In this document: piece after piece, positions 58,904 through 64,000 of the stretch
Position numbering within the stretch: the first letter of the stretch is position 1
Layout of the letters: each line of letters opens with the position of its first letter
Assembly (NCBI GenBank): GCA_036703275.1
Contig: DATNPK010000092.1
Coordinates: 81,349 to 145,348, forward strand
From: Coleofasciculaceae cyanobacterium
Lineage (GTDB): Bacteria > Cyanobacteriota > Cyanobacteriia > Cyanobacteriales > Xenococcaceae
Direction: 5' to 3'
DNA: 64,000 nucleotides
Made by a program: the position numbers and the translations under genes
Notes under the pieces: model-generated
The model's database searches: none
Told to the model about the DNA's origin: nothing
Seen by the model: only the letters and a program-made list of their open reading frames with translations

Positions 58904-59419
58904 ATGAATCCTAATAACTGGTTTACAGTCGTTTCCTTCTGCGCGATCGCTACATTGCTAAGCGTTACTTTTGGTTGGTTAGTTAAGCGTAAAAAATTAC
59001 CCTTCAAGCCAATAATGGATTTTAACGCTGCACAGTGGCAATTTATGCAGGTTTGGGTCAATGTTGCTTTGCTACTTGGGGTAATTCTTCCTGTAATCAT
59101 GTGAATTACTTTTTGGAATACGCCAGATTTGCGAGTTTTTTTCGGTTGTTACTTATTAGCTGTTGTGGTTCAGTTAGCCTGTGAGATAAGTTTTAGCCGT
59201 GCTTTGTGTAAAAGTGTTGTGGTGATTATTGGCACATTTTATACAGGGTTTAGAATTTGGCAATTATGGTCAGGATTACATTCCTTTAATTATCTCCAGC
59301 CTTGGTTAGGTTTATTGTGGTTGGTTTTTTTATTTTGGGTGGCAAACATGACCATGCTGACCACAATGGCTATTCCGAGCATCTTGCCTAAACTAAATGG
59401 TTATAAAGCTAATAGCTAA
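58904..59419 (+). pseudogene. Small membrane protein gene with in-frame TGA
   Basis: From ATG 58904 the frame reads MNPNNWFTVVSFCAIATLLS, two hydrophobic helices, to LLLGVILPVIM and a TGA at 59102-59104. It goes on in the same frame ITFWNTPDLRVFFGCYLLAV, VVIIGTFYTGFRIWQLWSGL and LLWLVFLFWVANMTMLTTMA to KLNGYKANS. Both parts have hydrophobic helices of one multi-span protein of about 171 residues. The stop falls between two helices. I do not recognise the family. The frame ends just inside an AGCT heptad repeat (the KANS codons are part of it), so the 3' end may have been replaced by repeat DNA. Confidence 0.7.
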
Positions 59420-59431
59420 AAGCTAATAGCT
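59406..59431. repeat. AGCT-type heptad repeat
   Basis: AAAGCTAATAGCTAAAAGCT followed by AATAGCTC. It is the inverse orientation of the AGCTATT heptads seen at 27389-27416. The end of the broken membrane protein gene runs into it. Confidence 0.65.
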
Positions 59432-59457
59432 CATTGAATTGAGCGCAATTATCAAGC

Positions 59458-61509
59458 TTAAAGCATTTTTGCCAAAATCAAATCCAGGCGATCGCTAATT
59501 CTTCCCTGCCAACCTGGTTCAATAATATTTGTACCTGTGGGTTCGATAATAATTGCCGGAGAATTTATTAGATTCCCTGGCTGCAAGGTTTCTCTTCGGT
59601 ATACGTGAGTATCGTGCCAAGTATCTGCGGTGTACATTTTAACTGTGGTAACTGCTTGTGGAGGAGTGGCGTTTTGGCGAGGAATAGTCTTAGATTCAGG
59701 AGTATAGGTAGGATAAATTAACTCTAAAGAAATAGTTTCCACGACTAAATCTCGATCGGCAATCATGAAGCCATAACGCTGTTGGTATTCTTGTTCAAAC
59801 TGCGATCGCATTGATTCTAAGCTGGCAAAATCAACAATTAAACTAGAGTCTGTACCAATGTATTTAAGATGAACTTTCTGCAAGATAACTGTGTCTTGGC
59901 TATCTTCTTGTTGCTGGGCTAACTCTGCTTGAGCCATAGTAGCTAATTGTTCAAAAGCCGAGCCTAAACTAATTAAAATCTCTGGCTGCAACTGGGCTTC
60001 AACCGACTTCTCTCTGATAATTCTCAGATCTGCTAAACCAATACCATAAGCTGATAATACCCCCGCATAAGGATGGAGAAAAATTTGCTTGATGCCTAGT
60101 ACATCAGCAATTAGACAGGCGTGTTGTCCTCCTGCACCGCCAAAACAGCAGAGGGTATAGGTACTAACGTCATAGCCTTTTTGGAGAGATATTTTTTTGA
60201 TTGCATTTGCCATATTATCTACGGCGATCGCTAAAAAACCAGAGGCTATTTGCTCTACAGTTCTACCATCTTGAATCCGATTGGCTAACATTTGAAATTT
60301 TTCGCTGACGACTATGCGATTTAAGGGGGCATCTCCATTGACTCCAAAAACTTGAGGAAAAAACTCAGGCTGAAGTTTACCAATCATCACATTACAGTCC
60401 GTGACAGTTAAATCGCCACCTCTACCATAAGCAGCAGCACCAGGGTTAGCCCCCGCTGAATCTGGGCCAACGCGATATCGGGTACCATCAAAGTGTAAAA
60501 TTGAGCCTCCTCCCGCAGCTACGGTATGAATTGACATCATCGGCGATCGCAATCTAACTCCTGCCACCTCAGTTTCAAAACTGCGTTCATATTCCCCTGC
60601 ATAGTGACTTACATCAGTAGATGTCCCGCCCATATCAAAGCCAATAATTTTATCAAAGCCTGCCAGAGAACAGGTTTTGACTGCCCCGACAATGCCTCCC
60701 GCCGGCCCAGAAAGAATGCTGTCTTTACCTTTGAACAAGTTTGCATCTACTAGCCCCCCATTAGACTGCATAAACATCAGTTTGGTTGATGCTTTTCTCT
60801 GCTGTTGGCGAACAAATAAATTTTCAGTAAACTGTTCGACATAGCGACGCAAAATAGGCGAAAGATAAGCATCGACTACGGTGGTATCTCCACGACTGAT
60901 GAATTTAATCAACGGACTTACCTGATGAGAAATAGATATCTGGGTAAAACCAATTCTGCGGGCAATCTCCCCTACCTGTAGTTCGTGTTGTGGGTAACGA
61001 TAACTGTGCATTAGCACTATGGCACAACTGCGTATTCCCGAATCGTATGCAGCCTGTAAATCTTGCCTAGTTTGAGATATATCTACCCGAATTAGTTCGT
61101 TGCCTTGGGCATCATAGCGTTCTTTAACTTCTACTACCTGTTCGTAAAGCATTTCAGGCAGAATTATTTCTAAAGCAAAAATATCGGGACGATTTTGATA
61201 ACCAATCCGCAGGGCATCTTTAAATCCTCTGGTAATAGCTAAGACAACGCGATCGCCTTTTCTTTCTAGTAGGGCGTTGGTAGCTACGGTTGTCCCCATT
61301 TTGATTGCTTCTATCTGTGCGGCAGGAATAGAGTCATCTTGAGCGATACCCATAACATCCCTAATTCCCTGAAGCGGAGCATCATCGTACTGTTCGGGAT
61401 TTTCTGACAATAATTTATGGACGATAATTTCGCCTTGAGGCGTTTGGGCAATAACGTCGGTAAATGTGCCACCGCGATCGATCCAAAATTGCCAACGTGA
61501 AACAGCCAT
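59458..61509 (-). CDS. hyuA: Hydantoinase/oxoprolinase family protein, HyuA type
   Basis: A 683-residue subunit of the ATP-dependent hydantoinase/5-oxoprolinase family, which opens cyclic amides. The N-terminal part has WIDRGGTFTDVIAQTPQGEI and AIKMGTTVATNALLERKGDR. The actin-like ATPase core has IIGFDMGGTSTDVSHYAGE and PGAAAYGRGGDLTVTDCNVM, then CCFGGAGGQHACLIADVLG. The partner HyuB is normally a separate gene nearby or fused; neither neighbour looks like HyuB, so it must lie elsewhere or be lost. Substrate (hydantoin or 5-oxoproline) is not decidable. A GGDEF scrap follows upstream of its start. Confidence 0.9.
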   Translation of the reverse strand: MAVSRWQFWIDRGGTFTDVIAQTPQGEIIVHKLLSENPEQYDDAPLQGIRDVMGIAQDDSIPAAQIEAIKMGTTVATNALLERKGDRVVLAITRGFKDALRIGYQNRPDIFALEIILPEMLYEQVVEVKERYDAQGNELIRVDISQTRQDLQAAYDSGIRSCAIVLMHSYRYPQHELQVGEIARRIGFTQISISHQVSPLIKFISRGDTTVVDAYLSPILRRYVEQFTENLFVRQQQRKASTKLMFMQSNGGLVDANLFKGKDSILSGPAGGIVGAVKTCSLAGFDKIIGFDMGGTSTDVSHYAGEYERSFETEVAGVRLRSPMMSIHTVAAGGGSILHFDGTRYRVGPDSAGANPGAAAYGRGGDLTVTDCNVMIGKLQPEFFPQVFGVNGDAPLNRIVVSEKFQMLANRIQDGRTVEQIASGFLAIAVDNMANAIKKISLQKGYDVSTYTLCCFGGAGGQHACLIADVLGIKQIFLHPYAGVLSAYGIGLADLRIIREKSVEAQLQPEILISLGSAFEQLATMAQAELAQQQEDSQDTVILQKVHLKYIGTDSSLIVDFASLESMRSQFEQEYQQRYGFMIADRDLVVETISLELIYPTYTPESKTIPRQNATPPQAVTTVKMYTADTWHDTHVYRRETLQPGNLINSPAIIIEPTGTNIIEPGWQGRISDRLDLILAKML

Positions 61510-61560
61510 AATGTAGATTAACTAAATTACCAAGTTTTCGTATCAGAGATTTCCAACTAT

Positions 61561-61749
61561 TTACCAAAAAGTTTTGACCTCAACTTTCTCTCTTGCCATA
61601 TTACAGGTTGCTTTAGCTACGTTAATTAAATCACTTAGATCGAGGCTGTCAGCATTAATTTCTAACAACCCGATACTAGCACTTACCAGATATTCATTTC
61701 CTTGCCACTGAAACGAGAAATAATCATTAGTCGCTCTATTGTTCTCGAT
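61561..61749 (-). pseudogene. Decayed GGDEF (diguanylate cyclase) C-terminal fragment
   Basis: On the minus strand a 62-codon stretch without start reads NDYFSFQWQGNEYLVSASIG, then LLEINADSLDLSDLINVAKA and TCNMAREKVEVKTFW, and stops. The order F.W....Y.VS.SIG.......L...A..A...A+EK matches the end of GGDEF domains (VSISIG...AADAACYAAKEKG). The active-site GGDEF part is not there; an in-frame TAG lies just upstream at 61750-61752. It is a scrap of a cyclic-di-GMP synthase gene. Confidence 0.65.
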
Positions 61750-61918
61750 CTAATTTAGCAATATTGTCTGGTTAGCTCGACAATTTGAGTAAATAATTTG
61801 AATGTAACTTTAAGATTAATATCTCAAAATTGGGATTAATCTTAAAATCTGATGGCAATCGAGCAAAAAACTGCTATTAATTTAAATAAATACCTATCAA
61901 GATCAAGGAAGAGAAAAT
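61750..61918. other. Upstream region of the dynamin-like GTPase gene
   Basis: No gene is seen. It is AT-rich. AAGGAAGAG about 10 bases before the ATG at 61919 is a good ribosome binding site and supports that start. Confidence 0.5.
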
Positions 61919-63514
61919 ATGCCTCTGACTCTCTCAGGAGAACAGCAACAGCTTTTTGACCGCAGCTTGGAAACTATTCAACAGGTTGAAGGTCTTTTTG
62001 TAGAGGCAAAGGTGCTTTTTCCTAATTTCGAGCCTGATACAGAAGTACTCAAACAACAATTAGCTAATCCCTTCTCTATTTTTATTTGTGGTGAGTTTAA
62101 CGCAGGTAAGTCTAGTTTGCTCAATCAGCTTAACAATCAAGAAATTGCTTCGGTAGGATTTTTGCCCACCACTCAGGAAATTAATTCTTATAATCCAGAA
62201 GGTTTTGGTGGTTTGGCGTTTATTGATAGTCCAGGAACAAACTCGATTATTGAACAACATCAAGAACTAACCGAAAACTATTTACAGCAAGCAGATATTA
62301 TTTTGTTTGTCACTTCTGTAGAGCGTCCTTTGAGTAAATCGGAGCAAGATTTCTTAACTTTAGTCGATCGCACCTGGGCGCGTAAAATTATCGTTGCGAT
62401 TAACAAAATAGATTTAGTTCAAGGAGATGAGACAAGGCAAATTCGTGAATATGTCAGCGAGGGATTGAAAGAAATCCTAGCAAAAATGCCTCCCGTATTC
62501 GCTATATCTGCTAAAACAAGCGAGGGAATTGATGAATTAAAAAGCTTTTTACTGGCATTTTTGGCAGAAGGAGAAAAAGTAAAGCTCAAGCTACAGGGCC
62601 CACAAAAGTCCTTGCTGGTTTATTTAGAACAATTGGAAAAGCAAAATGAATCGCTCAAAACTAAATTACAATCCGATCAAACTATTTTTGACCGTACTTC
62701 TCGCCGAATTGAAGAACGATTAGAAGAATACAATCTTTTGTTTGGCATTTTCCGCGATAACATTGAAAATTTGTTTACTAATTTAATCCAAGAAACAAAT
62801 GATTTAATTGATAAAAACACTGGCTTTCTAACTGTTCTAAAACGAAAAATTACTAAAGAAGAAGATTACCTCGAAGAAAGATTAGCTAAAACCATCAAAG
62901 AAATTCAGTTAGATAAAAATCTGCAAGAAATATTTCAAGAAGCAATTTCAACTTTCCTGAAATATAGAGAGCGCATTGTCAGAGAGGCAAAAGAAGATTT
63001 GTCTACCGCCATCACTGTATCTGAGGAAACTTTAGCACTTCCGCCGATTAATACTGATCGACTAAAAGGTGACGAGTTTGCTGTCAAAATAAAAACCGCT
63101 GCTGAAGAAGGATTAGATAGCTTTTTAAGATTGGGAATTACTGCTGCTGCAACGGGATTTGGAGGACAGCTACTATTTAGTACAACTTCAGCAGATGCCA
63201 CAGCGTTTTTAATTGCTGGTCTTTTTGGCTTGATGAGTTTTGATGCCTTACCTAGAAGGCGGAGAAAAGTTAAAGAAGAACTCGAACAAACCTATCGTAA
63301 CCTCCAAGAAAACTACACCAAAACTTTAAAAGATGCTTTAGCAGTAGAGCTAAACAAGTGTCTCCAACAGTTTGCAGATGTAATTAGACCCAAACAAGAA
63401 GAATTAGCTAGTAAAATAGCTACCGCTGAATCAATCAGTCAGCATATTGCCAGTATTAAGGTGGAAATTCAGAAGATTACGACTGAAGTCGAACAGTTGT
63501 CTGTAGATGACTAA
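61919..63514 (+). CDS. Bacterial dynamin-like GTPase
   Basis: A 531-residue dynamin-family GTPase that would bind and reshape membranes. The G domain is complete: P-loop GEFNAGKS at 58-65, the G2 Thr in FLPTTQE, G3 DSPG at 103-106, and G4 NKID at 162-165. A long coiled-coil stalk (about 225-400, LEQLEKQNESLKTKLQSDQT) follows. A hydrophobic pair of segments at about 405-440 (ITAAATGFGGQLLF, FLIAGLFGLMSF) is the likely membrane paddle, and a second stalk arm closes the protein. It is shorter than many BDLPs. Such proteins often come in pairs; no second one is in view. Confidence 0.88.
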   Translation: MPLTLSGEQQQLFDRSLETIQQVEGLFVEAKVLFPNFEPDTEVLKQQLANPFSIFICGEFNAGKSSLLNQLNNQEIASVGFLPTTQEINSYNPEGFGGLAFIDSPGTNSIIEQHQELTENYLQQADIILFVTSVERPLSKSEQDFLTLVDRTWARKIIVAINKIDLVQGDETRQIREYVSEGLKEILAKMPPVFAISAKTSEGIDELKSFLLAFLAEGEKVKLKLQGPQKSLLVYLEQLEKQNESLKTKLQSDQTIFDRTSRRIEERLEEYNLLFGIFRDNIENLFTNLIQETNDLIDKNTGFLTVLKRKITKEEDYLEERLAKTIKEIQLDKNLQEIFQEAISTFLKYRERIVREAKEDLSTAITVSEETLALPPINTDRLKGDEFAVKIKTAAEEGLDSFLRLGITAAATGFGGQLLFSTTSADATAFLIAGLFGLMSFDALPRRRRKVKEELEQTYRNLQENYTKTLKDALAVELNKCLQQFADVIRPKQEELASKIATAESISQHIASIKVEIQKITTEVEQLSVDD

Positions 63515-63823
63515 CGTTAATCGATTGGCGATCGCCCAAATTATAACTATAACAATACTAGGCAGTTCTCTTGCTTTATAAATAGAATTGAGATCACAAA
63601 TGTTGATGGACAAAATTTGGAGTATTCCTTCAAAATAAGAACTACAAAACTATTCTCATCAGTTGTTTTGTTGAACACGATCACTCAAATTTTTGCAGTA
63701 ATTTCATCTCATAATTAGTGCGATCATGTTCACGTAATCTTGTGATTTCAATTTTAATGTCTCACACTTTGCTAATTTTTATCGACGAAAACACCAAATT
63801 TAATCGCGAAAAAACATTAGAAA
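63515..63823. other. Non-coding gap before the IS630-type element
   Basis: No gene is assigned. On the minus strand 24 codons without start (IKIEITRLREHDRTNYEMKL and LQKF) look like a bit of protein, ending in TGA near 63681. I recognise no family. The left end of the IS630-type element should lie here, but no inverted repeat can be matched without its other end. Confidence 0.35.
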
Positions 63824-64000
63824 CTATTTTAAATATGGAAGGTATAGCATTACGCATATACGTGTTTGACATTTTTTGAAAGCGGCATCAACACATTCTC
63901 TTACTGTCTCAAATTCTTTAATTCTCTGCTTGATCCAGGTTTTAAGAACAGACCACCAACGCTCAATTTTATTCAAATCTGGAGAGTAGGGAGGCAGGTA
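63824..64000 (-). CDS. IS630-type DDE transposase, C-terminal end (cut by window)
   Basis: The minus strand, open to the window edge, reads YLPPYSPDLNKIERWWSVLK then TWIKQRIKEFETVRECVDAA and FKKCQTRICVML, and stops at 63824-63826. The LPPYSPDLN.IE..W..LK motif is the hallmark of IS630-type transposases and holds the last catalytic acidic residue (Glu in KIERWW). The rest of the gene is outside the window, so whether it is intact cannot be judged. The final residues YLPYLK look like read-through into the element end. Confidence 0.85.
   Translation of the reverse strand, partial: YLPPYSPDLNKIERWWSVLKTWIKQRIKEFETVRECVDAAFKKCQTRICVMLYLPYLK

Overview
The window reads as chromosomal DNA of a cyanobacterium. 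It carries the light-dependent protochlorophyllide reductase of oxygenic phototrophs, hemB and hemF, a divergent sufB/sufR pair, a tmRNA whose tag (ANNIVKFERQAVAA) is of cyanobacterial type, a PEP-CTERM-like protein with the cyanobacterial PFEFSP sorting motif, XisH/XisI remnants, and very many HIP1 octamers (GCGATCGC). The AT-rich, repeat-rich, pseudogene-rich texture would suit a large-genome unicellular or pseudo-filamentous cyanobacterium (for example the Pleurocapsa/Stanieria type), but the genus is a guess.

Layout. 1-5.2 kb: one exopolysaccharide operon on the + strand (polymerase-like membrane protein cut by the window edge, two GT4 glycosyltransferases, GDP-mannose 4,6-dehydratase, YdcF-like protein). 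5.2-9.4 kb: a GC-rich nested repeat, a Uma2 gene with a premature stop, a PEP-CTERM-like protein and a third GT4. 9.4-13 kb: por, a stand-alone TnpB element, and 1.2 kb of non-coding DNA that seems to hold a second TnpB-element remnant. 13-20 kb: an EF-G paralogue, hemB, ssrA (tmRNA), a DUF4168 protein, an aldo/keto reductase and an orphan OmpR-type regulator. 20-27 kb: the mfd locus. 27-34 kb: mostly minus-strand housekeeping genes (acetyltransferase, map, GT2, SirB1-like, tex). 33-42 kb: aldo/keto reductases, sufB/sufR with visible SufR operators, hemF, MAPEG and a CDF transporter. 42-50 kb: rsmB, a TerB-like gene, a spermidine-synthase-like membrane fusion, a zinc-free quinone-oxidoreductase-like gene, and a divergent SDR/LysR pair that are both broken. 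50-64 kb: clpP, gmk, remA-like and rqcH (NFACT), a candidate sRNA, corA, PBP2, an ABC permease, a broken membrane protein, hyuA, a GGDEF scrap, a dynamin-like GTPase, and the end of an IS630-type transposase.

The most unusual structure is downstream of mfd. The last 46 codons of mfd recur at 22698-22838 (41 of 46 residues identical, stop codon kept) and the last 26 codons recur at 20393-20473 (23 of 26 identical), all in the same orientation. Between the copies lie different cargoes: xisH-xisI (both decayed) between the real mfd end and the first scar, and rmuC between the two scars. A truncated DUF29-like gene starts just after the second scar. This looks like repeated gene acquisition at the 3' end of mfd, each event leaving the older mfd tail behind. 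An 18-base direct repeat (20602-20619 and 27260-27277) brackets the rmuC-to-mfd segment.

The second theme is fresh gene decay. Uma2, two DUF29-like genes, xisH, xisI, an SDR, a LysR regulator and a membrane protein each keep a readable frame across one or a few lesions. TAA, TAG and TGA are all found as premature stops, so codon reassignment is not an explanation.
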